A DNA stretch of 64,000 nucleotides, taken from contig CAJUSA010000010.1 of the NCBI GenBank assembly GCA_910589015.1, forward strand, positions 26,996 through 90,995, given 5' to 3'. The translations under genes were made by a program, and so were the position numbers. The notes below the pieces were generated by a model. That model was not told the origin of the DNA, did not search any database, and saw nothing but the letters and a program-made list of their open reading frames with translations. Shown here piece by piece: positions 43,520-50,925 of the stretch; within the stretch, counting starts at the first letter, position 1, and each line of letters starts with the position of its first letter. This stretch comes from an uncultured Christensenellaceae bacterium (GTDB lineage Bacteria > Bacillota > Clostridia > Christensenellales > Borkfalkiaceae).

Positions 43520-43553
43520 GAAAAAATCCGTCCCGCAAGACAGCGGAACGGAT
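43520..43553 (-). terminator. Terminator of the TM1266/ABC transporter operon
   Basis: Minus-strand ATCCGTTCCGC and GCGGGACGGAT form an 11-bp stem with one G-U pair and a 6-base loop, followed by six Ts. Confidence 0.85.
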
Positions 43554-43569
43554 CGGAAACGAAACGCTT

Positions 43570-44259
43570 TTACTCGGTAAGCGCACGGACAAGAGCCCGT
43601 TCTTCCTCGTAAACGGCATAAAAATCGCGGTGAGACGGGGCAAGGATCGGCAAATCGCACACGATCGCGCCCTTTTTCAGCACGAGCGCACGGTGCGCCA
43701 GCATGACAGCCTCGTGTACGTCGTGCGTGACGAATATCACGCCGCCCCCGCGTTCCTCGCGCAATTCGTAAACAAGCGCGATGAGCGATTTTTTCAAAGC
43801 AAGATCGAGCGAAGCGAACGGCTCGTCCATCAGCAACAGATCGTGCGGATACAAAAACGCGCGCGCGATCGCCACGCGCTGTTTCTCGCCGCCCGAAAGC
43901 GCGCGCGGGCGCGACTTTTCCTTGCCGCCCAGCCCCACCCGTTCGAGCATGGCGGGAATGTTCTTCCATTCCCCTTCGGGCAACACGAATTTCAGATTTT
44001 CTTCGGCGGTCAAATTAGGCAGCAATGCGCTGTCCTGCAAGAGATAGGAACACCCCGTACGGCGGACGGGCTTTGCTCCGCCCGCCCCGCCGATCAAGCC
44101 TTCGTAACCGATCAAGCCTGCGATCGCGTTGAGCAGCGTCGTTTTGCCCGCGCCGCTCTCGCCGAGCACGGCGGTGATTTCGTCCCCGCTTATTTCGGTG
44201 TTGATCGCGTCGAGCGCGACCGTCGCGCCGTAGCGTTTGGTCAGATTTTCGATTTTCAT
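43570..44259 (-). CDS. ABC importer ATPase (SsuB/TauB/ThiZ-like)
   Basis: 229 residues. Walker A GESGAGKTT, Q-loop LLQDSALLPNLTAEENL, signature ALSGGEKQRVAIARAF, Walker B LLLMDEPFASLD, His switch FVTHD. This is the class that powers nitrate/sulfonate/thiamine-precursor importers. The ATG at 44259, with GAGGTGG 5 bases upstream, overlaps the permease stop (ATGA) and is preferred to the GTG at 44268. Substrate undetermined. Confidence 0.9.
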   Translation of the reverse strand: MKIENLTKRYGATVALDAINTEISGDEITAVLGESGAGKTTLLNAIAGLIGYEGLIGGAGGAKPVRRTGCSYLLQDSALLPNLTAEENLKFVLPEGEWKNIPAMLERVGLGGKEKSRPRALSGGEKQRVAIARAFLYPHDLLLMDEPFASLDLALKKSLIALVYELREERGGGVIFVTHDVHEAVMLAHRALVLKKGAIVCDLPILAPSHRDFYAVYEEERALVRALTE

Positions 44260-45002
44260 TGCCGCCACCTCACGATGAGTTTATACGCCCCGTAACAAAG
44301 TCCTTCGAGCGCGAACCCGATGAGCACGCAGACGATCGTCAGCGCCAGTAAGGTGGGTATATCGGCAAACATCTTTGCACTCTGCATCATGCCGCCCAAA
44401 CTGCGGTAAGTATTCGAGAGCACCTCGCCCGAAACAGTGATCTTTAACCCGAGCGATAAAATCGCCCCCGTTTGCGCGAGCAGCGCGGGCGCGCACAGCG
44501 GCAAATACATTTTGAAGATTTTGCGCCGCACGCCCACGTTATAAACAACAGCAAGGCGCCCGTAAGATTGCGCCACTTCGTCTAAACTCGCAAGAGCCGC
44601 CGCATAAACTGCGGGAAACAGCACGAGCACGCCCACGATGACGGGCGCGAAGGTGGGCGTCATGCGCCATGACAACAAGAGCAGAATGACCGCCATGGTC
44701 GGCAACGTGCGCAAAATCGAAACGATCGGCGCAAAAAACGCGCGGACGGGCGTAAAACAACGCGCCAGCACCGCAAACGCCACACCGAACACGAGCGAAA
44801 CCGCAAACGCCGCCAGCGTGCGCAACAGCGACCCCGAAAAGGCGATCCAAAACGCGCCGCCCGCAAGCAGTTCGCCCATGGAACGAAAGGTTTCCCAAAA
44901 CGACGGCAAGATATAATCGTTTTTTACCGCGAAATATGCGATCAACCAGATCAGCCACAAAAATACAATGGCGGACGCCGAGATTACGAGATTCTTTTTC
45001 AA
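44256..45002 (-). CDS. ABC importer permease (SsuC/TauC/ThiX-like)
   Basis: 248 residues, about six membrane segments, with the EAA-type loop ASLDEVAQSYGRLAVVYNVG followed by VRRKIFKMYLPLCAPALL. The start is a TTG at 45002 that overlaps the stop of the binding-protein gene (TTGA). The open frame reaches further upstream but would lie deep inside that gene. It is typical in length and topology for this family. Confidence 0.88.
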   Translation of the reverse strand: MKKNLVISASAIVFLWLIWLIAYFAVKNDYILPSFWETFRSMGELLAGGAFWIAFSGSLLRTLAAFAVSLVFGVAFAVLARCFTPVRAFFAPIVSILRTLPTMAVILLLLSWRMTPTFAPVIVGVLVLFPAVYAAALASLDEVAQSYGRLAVVYNVGVRRKIFKMYLPLCAPALLAQTGAILSLGLKITVSGEVLSNTYRSLGGMMQSAKMFADIPTLLALTIVCVLIGFALEGLCYGAYKLIVRWRQ

Positions 45003-46036
45003 GCGTTTTTCACCGTTAAAAAGTACAGATTTCCGTTCGTGACCGTGCCGAGCATGCGGTACACATCGCCCGAGCCGAGCAGTTTGCTCGCCAGATTGAC
45101 GGGCAGAACGCAATAATCGGCGTCGGGCGCCGCCCCCGTTACATAACTTGCAACCGTCTGCGAATCGATCACATGAAATTCAAACGCCGCGTTCTGCTGC
45201 GAAAGCGCGTTGACGATGCCGAGCGCGGGCGCGCCGTCGGGAACGTATAACTTACGCACGCTCTGCGTTTGCGGCTGCGCCGCAAATCCCCCCAAATGAT
45301 AGAACGCGTCGGATACGGCAGATGCGGCGTTCGCGTTGACGGCGGAAAGCTCGCCGAGAAAGGCGTTCACCTTATCTTGATTGTCGGCGGCCGCAAGATA
45401 GCGCACCGAACAGTTTTGCACGACTTCCCTGTTCAGGGTCTGCGCGCTGAACGCGGGCGTAAGCCCGTTTGTGCGCACTTCCGCCAGCAACGAGAGAATC
45501 GTAGCCGTATCCGCCGAGGCAAGATATTCCGCATTCCCTTCGAACGAGCTGACAAGCTCCCCCGTCACGGTATCGTCCGCAAGTTCTTTTTTCGCCACGA
45601 GCACGGCTTGCGGATACCCTTCTTCCCCGCCGTAAAGTTCCTGCAAACTTCCCGCATACACAAGCGAAACGGGCTTGTCCTTCGTACCGTTGATTTTCGC
45701 CGTCGCGTTCGGCTCGGGGCACAGGTAATAATCGCAACCGTAAGCGGGCGTTATATCCGCCACGTCGACCGCGACGAGGTTGACTTTGTCGGTCGCCTTT
45801 GCCGCTTGCAACCCGTCGAGAACGGTATATTCCAAATTGTGCTTTTTAAGCGTCGCCTGCAAGGTCAGTCCGGGCACATTATTAAGCTGCGCGACCCCCA
45901 CCGTTTTTCCCTTCAACGACGCAAGATTCTGAACGGTCAGAGCGTCGCCGCCTTCCGCCTGCGAACCGCATGCTGCTAACGCAAATCCGCTTATCGCCGC
46001 AAGCGCGGCGCCCAATACGCAAAAAATTTTTTTCAT
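44999..46036 (-). CDS. ABC substrate-binding lipoprotein with circularly permuted domain order
   Basis: 345 residues. The signal peptide ends in lipobox LAAC (Cys23). In ordinary proteins of this NMT1/TauA-like family the segment with a PDGAPAL motif opens the mature protein, runs through DSQTVASY, VLPVNLASKL and GTVTNGNLY, and is followed by LKGKTVGV, VPGLTLQATLKKH and GYPQAVLVAK. Here LKGKTVGV comes first (about residue 41) and VPDGAPAL...GTVTNGNLYFLT forms the last 80 residues up to the stop. The join between old ends is the linker after VNAFLGEL. All parts look intact, so the fold may be kept. SD AAAGGAG precedes the ATG. Confidence 0.85.
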   Translation of the reverse strand: MKKIFCVLGAALAAISGFALAACGSQAEGGDALTVQNLASLKGKTVGVAQLNNVPGLTLQATLKKHNLEYTVLDGLQAAKATDKVNLVAVDVADITPAYGCDYYLCPEPNATAKINGTKDKPVSLVYAGSLQELYGGEEGYPQAVLVAKKELADDTVTGELVSSFEGNAEYLASADTATILSLLAEVRTNGLTPAFSAQTLNREVVQNCSVRYLAAADNQDKVNAFLGELSAVNANAASAVSDAFYHLGGFAAQPQTQSVRKLYVPDGAPALGIVNALSQQNAAFEFHVIDSQTVASYVTGAAPDADYCVLPVNLASKLLGSGDVYRMLGTVTNGNLYFLTVKNA

Positions 46037-46048
46037 CTTAAAACTCCT

Positions 46049-46303
46049 TTAATATTTACTGAATAACGTTTTTGCCGACGCGCCGCCGATCCGCCCGATC
46101 TTGCCCGTGAGCGCGTTCACAATTTCGGTGCTTGCGTCGAGCACGACACAGATAACGGATACGCCCTTTTCACGGTAGGGTATTCCCATTCTGCCCACGA
46201 TATAAGCGCCGTATTCCGATAATAGCGCGTTGATGCTCTCGGCTGAATACCTATCCTCGACGATCACCGATAACACGGCGATGCGTTTTTGCATTTCTTC
46301 CAT
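46049..46303 (-). CDS. TM1266-family putative regulator (iron-only hydrogenase system)
   Basis: 84 residues, ferredoxin-like ACT-type fold. The family signature GRMGIPYREKGVSVICVVLD is fully present, and the start RIAVLSVIVEDR is typical. The family is named for its linkage with HydE/F/G and [FeFe]-hydrogenase genes, but none is in the window. The ATG at 46303 follows GGGGGAGG, an SD that can be buried in a hairpin. It is 12 bases ahead of the binding-protein gene, so it is transcribed with the transporter. Confidence 0.85.
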   Translation of the reverse strand: MEEMQKRIAVLSVIVEDRYSAESINALLSEYGAYIVGRMGIPYREKGVSVICVVLDASTEIVNALTGKIGRIGGASAKTLFSKY

Positions 46304-46419
46304 AAAAAAACCTCCCCCGCGCAAAAAACACGGGGAAGGCACGGCAAGTCTGCTTGCCGAAACTTCTGTTTACGCGTCTTTGCGGTCGGAAACGACTTTC
46401 CGCTCGGAACCATTGATTT
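46304..46419 (-). promoter_or_regulatory. Structured 5' leader with SD-sequestering hairpin (candidate riboswitch or protein-binding leader)
   Basis: About 116 bases from the predicted transcription start to the TM1266 start codon. The 5' third has alternative hairpins (GTCG-TTTC-CGAC inside GCG/CGC, versus GGAAA-GTCG-TTTCC). A perfect hairpin CGGCAAG-CAGA-CTTGCCG lies at 46342-46359. The last hairpin pairs CCTTCCCCG (46331-46339) with CGGGGGAGG (46311-46319), which contains the ribosome binding site. I recognise no known riboswitch class; TPP, cobalamin, SAM-I and T-box core motifs are absent. Confidence 0.6.
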
Positions 46420-46425
46420 TATTCG

Positions 46426-46454
46426 ATTATACCACGTTAAAATAATTTTTGCAA
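46426..46454 (-). promoter_or_regulatory. Promoter of the TM1266/ABC transporter operon
   Basis: Minus-strand TTGCAA (46449-46454), 17 bases, TATAAT (46426-46431). The -35 hexamer is palindromic. Confidence 0.7.
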
Positions 46455-46490
46455 GCGAATAAGCAAGAAAATACGCGGCATACTGTTTTT

Positions 46491-46898
46491 ATGAAAAAGT
46501 TATTCAGAACGGTATTCGCAACTTTCCTTTCCGGCGCCTGCCTGTTGAGTGCGGCGGCATGCGCCAACAAATCGGAATGCAATGCGCAAGACGCACCCGC
46601 AACGCTGCCCGACGACGTGGAAATCGACGAGCGCATGGCGGTCGATGAAAATACGGATTGCCCCGATTGCCCGACCTTCCCCGAAGAACCGGACGCAAAT
46701 CCTTGTCCCGACTGCCCCGATTGCCCCACGGTTCCCGAAGACCCCGATCAGGGCAAAGATAAACGCAAAGACGGCGATCGCAAACCCTGCCCGTATCCTC
46801 ATCACCGCAGGGCGCGCTTCAAGCTGCTGCCTTTTGAAATCATGTTCGGCGAAACGGAAGAAGGATTTTACTACGTCTTTCTGCCCGCCGTTCAATAA
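46491..46898 (+). CDS. Small Cys/Pro/Asp-rich lipoprotein
   Basis: 135 residues. The signal peptide MKKLFRTVFATFLSGACLLS leads to AAAC, a lipobox with Cys24. The mature part is acidic and contains two related blocks rich in Cys-Pro-Asp (DCPDCPTFPEEPD and CPDCPDCPTVPEDPD), then a basic stretch and a C-terminal segment that looks folded (LLPFEIMFGETEEGFYYVFL). The CPDCP blocks could bind metal or form disulfides (inference). No SD is visible before the ATG. No family recognised. Confidence 0.6.
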   Translation: MKKLFRTVFATFLSGACLLSAAACANKSECNAQDAPATLPDDVEIDERMAVDENTDCPDCPTFPEEPDANPCPDCPDCPTVPEDPDQGKDKRKDGDRKPCPYPHHRRARFKLLPFEIMFGETEEGFYYVFLPAVQ

Positions 46899-46928
46899 AA
46901 AAACCGCGCCCGCAAGCGCGGTTTTTTT
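46897..46928. terminator. Bidirectional terminator
   Basis: CCGCGC-CCGCAA-GCGCGG with As before and Ts after it lies between the convergent lipoprotein and hydrolase genes. Confidence 0.85.
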
Positions 46929-47757
46929 ATAATTCCAAAGTCATGCCGTCGTAGGCGGCGATCACGCCGTATTCGCATTCCGCCCGTTTCAGGCTCTCTT
47001 GCGTCGGGCGGCTGTTGTGCGAGAAATGCGTAATGACCTTCTGCGTCCCTTCGCCGATATATCCGAGTTCGCCAAGACGCCGAAGAACACGCGCATTCTC
47101 ATCTAACCCCATATGACGCGCGCCTGCCTTCGTTTCGTCCCATAAAAACGTACAATCGAGCGTGATGAGATCGCACGGTTTTTTTTCGAGCGCGGCGAGA
47201 TAGGCATAAGTTTCTTCGGGTATCGCGCCCGTATCGTGCAGGTGCAGAATGCGCTTGCCGTCCTTCTCGATAAGAAACAGCAAAGGATCGCGCGAGGAAT
47301 GCTGCGCTTTAAGCGTGTGTACGGTAAACCCGCCGAACCGCAACTTTTCAAAGGACTTCACCTTATGCACCGCAATCGTTTTTGCGATATCTTCGCGCAG
47401 CTCGCGGCGCGTGCTCTCGTAAAACACTTCCGCGCTCTCTTCGTTCAGATACAGATCGAGCAACGGACTGCGCATATCCGCAGCATACTTATACCCGCGC
47501 AGAACAAAATCGTGCGCGTAAAAGTGATCCATATGCGAATGGGATACGAGAATATAGCGGATCGCCGAAAAATCGGCGCCGTAGCGCAAGGCATGATAAA
47601 AGCCGTCCGGCGGAAAGTCGACGGACAGCTCGTCAATCAAAAGTTGCGAACGCGAGCGCACGCCCCCTTCGGCGCGTACGCGGTTGCAGTATTCGCAGTT
47701 GCAGAACAGCGCGGGAATGCCTTCCGCCGCGCCCGTTCCGAGATAAACGACCTTCAT
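46927..47757 (-). CDS. Metallo-beta-lactamase-fold hydrolase (PhnP-like)
   Basis: 276 residues. It opens VVYLGTGAAEGIPALFCNCEYC, with a Cys pair resembling the PhnP zinc site, then the metal motif HSHMDH and later HLHDTGAIP, DCTF and THFSHN. The family contains cyclic phosphodiesterases (PhnP) and related enzymes; the substrate is unknown. It follows efp by 8 bases and ends a three-gene operon with the Xaa-Pro peptidase and efp. Confidence 0.82.
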   Translation of the reverse strand: MKVVYLGTGAAEGIPALFCNCEYCNRVRAEGGVRSRSQLLIDELSVDFPPDGFYHALRYGADFSAIRYILVSHSHMDHFYAHDFVLRGYKYAADMRSPLLDLYLNEESAEVFYESTRRELREDIAKTIAVHKVKSFEKLRFGGFTVHTLKAQHSSRDPLLFLIEKDGKRILHLHDTGAIPEETYAYLAALEKKPCDLITLDCTFLWDETKAGARHMGLDENARVLRRLGELGYIGEGTQKVITHFSHNSRPTQESLKRAECEYGVIAAYDGMTLEL

Positions 47758-47765
47758 GAAAGAGC

Positions 47766-48332
47766 TTAAACTCTGCTCATGTAGTCGCCCGTGCGGGTAT
47801 CGATACGGATTGTATCGCCCTCGTTCACGAACATAGGCACCTGGAAGGTTGCGCCCGTTTCCACCTTAGCGGCTTTCGTCACGTTGGTCGCGGTGTTGCC
47901 CTTTACGCCCGGTTCCGCCTCGATGACTTTGAGTTCGACGAAGTTTTCGGGCTCGACCGAGAACGCCGCTCCGTTGAGCGATTTCACCGTGACGGTATCG
48001 TTCTCGCGGATATATTTGAGCGCGTCCTCGACCTGCGAGAAGTTGAGCGTAATCATATCGAACGTGTCGGGATCCATGAAATAATAGAACTCGCCGTCGG
48101 TGTAAGAATAGGTCATCTTCTTGGTTTCGACCTGCGCCGTTTCGAGCTTGGTCGTCGGGTTGAAGGTTTCGTCGGACAAAACCTGCCCCGTTACGACGTT
48201 TTTCAGCGTCGTACGGACGAACGCCGCACCCTTGCCGGGCTTAACGTGCTGGAATTCCGTTACGGTATAGACGCCGCTCTTATATTCAAACGTCGAACCT
48301 TTTCTGATGTCGCCTGCCATAATCTGTGCCAT
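47766..48332 (-). CDS. efp: Elongation factor P
   Basis: Relieves ribosome stalling at consecutive prolines. 188 residues in three beta-barrel domains, with HVKPGKGAAFVRT holding the lysine that is modified in other bacteria and C-terminal GDTIRIDTRTGDYMSRV. SD AGAGGAGAAAGG precedes the ATG. It lies 18 bases after the peptidase gene, a usual pairing in Firmicutes. Confidence 0.96.
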   Translation of the reverse strand: MAQIMAGDIRKGSTFEYKSGVYTVTEFQHVKPGKGAAFVRTTLKNVVTGQVLSDETFNPTTKLETAQVETKKMTYSYTDGEFYYFMDPDTFDMITLNFSQVEDALKYIRENDTVTVKSLNGAAFSVEPENFVELKVIEAEPGVKGNTATNVTKAAKVETGATFQVPMFVNEGDTIRIDTRTGDYMSRV

Positions 48333-48350
48333 GTTACCTTTCTCCTCTAT

Positions 48351-49406
48351 TTACAAAATAATTAGATTTTTCTGCGTTTTTTTCATGAAAGTGTGTGCTT
48401 TGCCGCCCTTCATGTATAAGCTGTCTTCGATTCTTACGCCGATTTCCCCCGCGATATAAACGCCGGGTTCGTCGGAAAAAACCATGCCGTCCTGCAAAAT
48501 TTCTTCTTTGCGGGGCGAAAGAAGGGGATATTCGTGGATCTGCAATCCGATTCCGTGCCCGAGCGAATGGGTGAAATACTTGTCCAGCCCGTGTTCTTTA
48601 AGATAGTTACGGGCGATCGCGTCGGCATCGTGCCCCGTCATGCCCGCCGTAACGCGTTCCTGCACCAGCGTGTGCGCCGCAAGAACGTGCGCGTATATTT
48701 CCTTGAATTTTTCGTGCTTTTTGTCGTCGCCGAACAAAAACGTGCGCGTACAGTCGGAACAATACCCTTGCGTTTTGCAACCGAAATCAATGAGCACCGC
48801 GTCGCCGAACCGCAGGCGGGTTTCCCCCGTTTCGTGATGCGGAACACTGCCGTTCGCGCCGAACGCGACAATCGTATCGAACGAAACGCCTTCCGCGCCG
48901 AGCGCGCGCATTTCGTATTCGAGAAGAGCTGCGGTTTCGCGTTCGCAAATTCCCTCTTTGATTTGCGGCAACAATCGCAAGAAAGCATCTTCCGCAATGT
49001 CGCACGCGCGGGCGATCAGCGCAAGTTCGCGGTCGGTTTTCGTAAGCATGGCGCATTTGAGCGTTTCCATGCAATCGACCAATTCCAACCCCTCTTTTTT
49101 CAGCGTTTCCGCGCGCGAAAGATTGATAAAGGGATAAGGCACGCCGATTCGTTTGTATCCTTTGATCAGTTCAAGCGCAGCGGTATAGGAACCTTCCCTT
49201 ACCTCGACGCCCTCTGCAAGATGCGCCTTCCGCGCCGCCTCGATATAACGCGAATCGACGACGAGAACGCATTTTTCTGCCGTCAGGACGACGTAACCGT
49301 CGGTCGAATAAAACCCCGTGAGATAGCGGCGCAGGAAATCCTGCTCAATAAAAAGCGCGTCGGCACGGGAATTTTGATAAATTATTTGCAAATTCGGCGC
49401 AAGCAT
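48351..49406 (-). CDS. Xaa-Pro aminopeptidase/dipeptidase (M24 family)
   Basis: 351 residues. The creatinase-like N-domain is followed by the pita-bread metallopeptidase fold. Metal ligands are visible in LIDFGCKTQGYCSDCTRTF (two Asp), HSLGHGIGLQIHE (His), SDEPGVYIAG (Glu) and GVRIEDSLY (Glu). The frame extends to 49742 without support. ATGs at 49412 and 49406 are both close to the -10 box; transcription is predicted to start at about 49406, which makes the second ATG leaderless. No SD is present. Confidence 0.9.
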   Translation of the reverse strand: MLAPNLQIIYQNSRADALFIEQDFLRRYLTGFYSTDGYVVLTAEKCVLVVDSRYIEAARKAHLAEGVEVREGSYTAALELIKGYKRIGVPYPFINLSRAETLKKEGLELVDCMETLKCAMLTKTDRELALIARACDIAEDAFLRLLPQIKEGICERETAALLEYEMRALGAEGVSFDTIVAFGANGSVPHHETGETRLRFGDAVLIDFGCKTQGYCSDCTRTFLFGDDKKHEKFKEIYAHVLAAHTLVQERVTAGMTGHDADAIARNYLKEHGLDKYFTHSLGHGIGLQIHEYPLLSPRKEEILQDGMVFSDEPGVYIAGEIGVRIEDSLYMKGGKAHTFMKKTQKNLIIL

Positions 49407-49412
49407 ATCCAT

Positions 49413-49441
49413 ATTATAGCAAAGTCGCCTTTTTAAGTCAA
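49413..49441 (-). promoter_or_regulatory. Promoter of the peptidase-efp-hydrolase operon (leaderless start)
   Basis: Minus-strand TTGACT (49436-49441), 17 bases, TATAAT (49413-49418). The usual 6-7 base distance from the -10 box ends on the ATG at 49406. Confidence 0.7.
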
Positions 49442-49456
49442 GAATTTTTTTATGCT

Positions 49457-50302
49457 TTATAAACTCTCGTAGATTCGTTTCATTTCGGCGGCCTCTTCGG
49501 CTTGCGTGCCGTCCGCCTCGCTCACGATATAAGGCTCTAACTTCAAGTCGTGCAAAACCTGCGCAAGCGGTGCGAATTCGGGACCGTATACCTCGTCGGC
49601 AAACGTAAGGTGTTTGATTTCCCCCTTCGCCCCATACATGATCATGGAAAAATGAACGTGAAAATGTTTCATGCGCTCGTATCCGAGTTCGGCGATCATA
49701 TATTCCAACAGCCGCCTGTAATCTTCCGCCGATTTCAAACAACCCTGCCCGCGAGCGTTGACGTGCCCGAAGTCAACGCACGGCGTATACACGGGATCGA
49801 TCAAACAAAAGGCAACGATTTCTTCCGGCGTGCCGATCTGCGCCGTCTTGCCCATCGTTTCGGGACAGAAGATGACGTTTTGTAAATCGTTCAGATAGAT
49901 ATAATCGCGCAAAATCTTGAGCCGTTCGACCGTGCGGGCAACGGCTGCCTCGCGCGTATCCTTGCCCTGAGACGCGGGGTGGAACACCACGCGATTGCCC
50001 CCCATCAGCTTTAATGCCTTAGCGCTGGAAAGCACATAGTTATAAGACTTTGCCGCCATTTCATCATCAGGGTTGGCAAAGTTGATAAAATACGGCGCAT
50101 GCACCGAAATTTCCACGCCCTGCGCGCGGAACGCCTCGCCGATCGAAACCGCCTTGCCCTCGCTCAGCGTAATGCCGCGCCCGAACGAGTACTCGAAACA
50201 ATCGAGTCCGCGCTCTTTTACATAACGCGCCGCCTCTTCGGTATGCGTGTGCCCTTCTTCGAAAAAGCTCAGCGAGTTTCCGCTCGGTCCGAATTTTATC
50301 AC
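49457..50302 (-). CDS. Deoxyribonuclease IV-like AP endonuclease (TIM barrel)
   Basis: 281 residues, the family of endonuclease IV (Nfo). Metal-ligand regions include EISVHAPYFIN, the HPAS motif, CPETMGK, DFGHVNARG and HVHFS. The gene overlaps the preceding zincin-like gene by ATGA. Endonuclease IV cleaves abasic sites in base-excision repair; the close relation to xylose isomerase-like TIM barrels means a different sugar-phosphate role cannot be excluded, but the length and motif spacing favour Nfo. Confidence 0.82.
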   Translation of the reverse strand: MIKFGPSGNSLSFFEEGHTHTEEAARYVKERGLDCFEYSFGRGITLSEGKAVSIGEAFRAQGVEISVHAPYFINFANPDDEMAAKSYNYVLSSAKALKLMGGNRVVFHPASQGKDTREAAVARTVERLKILRDYIYLNDLQNVIFCPETMGKTAQIGTPEEIVAFCLIDPVYTPCVDFGHVNARGQGCLKSAEDYRRLLEYMIAELGYERMKHFHVHFSMIMYGAKGEIKHLTFADEVYGPEFAPLAQVLHDLKLEPYIVSEADGTQAEEAAEMKRIYESL

Positions 50303-50925
50303 AGTATCTCCTCCGTGTTCTCCGCGGTCGAAAGCATTTCTTCCCGCGTCATTCTGCGGTATACCGTCATGGCAAGTCCCGTATCCTGCACAAGCATCTC
50401 TTTTGGATAGGAAAACAATTTACACGACACAAAGATATCGCCCGCCGCGCCCGCAACGTTCATCGTCTGCAAAAACCAGATCACCCAAAACCAAATGCCG
50501 TCGTGAAAAAAGACGTTCAGTACGCCGAAAACGATACCCCATACGACAAGCGGAGAAAGCGCCACGACGGCGTAACAAGGTTTATTGCAATACGCCTCGT
50601 TGCCGCAGCAAGCCGCCCAACCGACAAATCCGAATTTCGGCTTTGTTCTCGTAAACGCGGAAAGGAACACGCCGTGCGTCAACTCATGCAGCACGATATA
50701 AACGACCGCCCCGACAATCAAAACGATGATTGCAATAATTTCTTCCGTGCCTTCTACCCCGAAAAAAGCGCTCGGGTGAACGATAAAACAGCCCGCGACG
50801 ATCATCAAAACTGCAAGCAGGATCGAAATGCCTTGCATGATCCAAAATTGCTTTTTGTTTTCTTTCAGATCAATTTTGTCGAGCTGCGTCCAGCCTTCGG
50901 GCAAGACTTTCGAGCATTTGTTCAT
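50299..50925 (-). CDS. DUF3267-type membrane zincin
   Basis: 208 residues with about four hydrophobic segments. The HExxH zinc motif HELTH lies within the second pair (VLHELTHGVFLSAF), followed by the FGFVGWAACCGNEAYC region and VALSPLV. DUF3267 proteins are predicted intramembrane or membrane-associated metalloproteases of unknown substrate. It overlaps ribF and nfo by 4 bases at either end. Confidence 0.8.
   Translation of the reverse strand: MNKCSKVLPEGWTQLDKIDLKENKKQFWIMQGISILLAVLMIVAGCFIVHPSAFFGVEGTEEIIAIIVLIVGAVVYIVLHELTHGVFLSAFTRTKPKFGFVGWAACCGNEAYCNKPCYAVVALSPLVVWGIVFGVLNVFFHDGIWFWVIWFLQTMNVAGAAGDIFVSCKLFSYPKEMLVQDTGLAMTVYRRMTREEMLSTAENTEEIL

Noticed and set aside
46304..46419. TPP, T-box, SAM-I, cobalamin or c-di-GMP riboswitch in this leader
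   Set aside because: The core motifs of these classes (such as GGGTGGTACCGCG for T-box or the CTGAGA/ACCTGATC pair for TPP) are not present.
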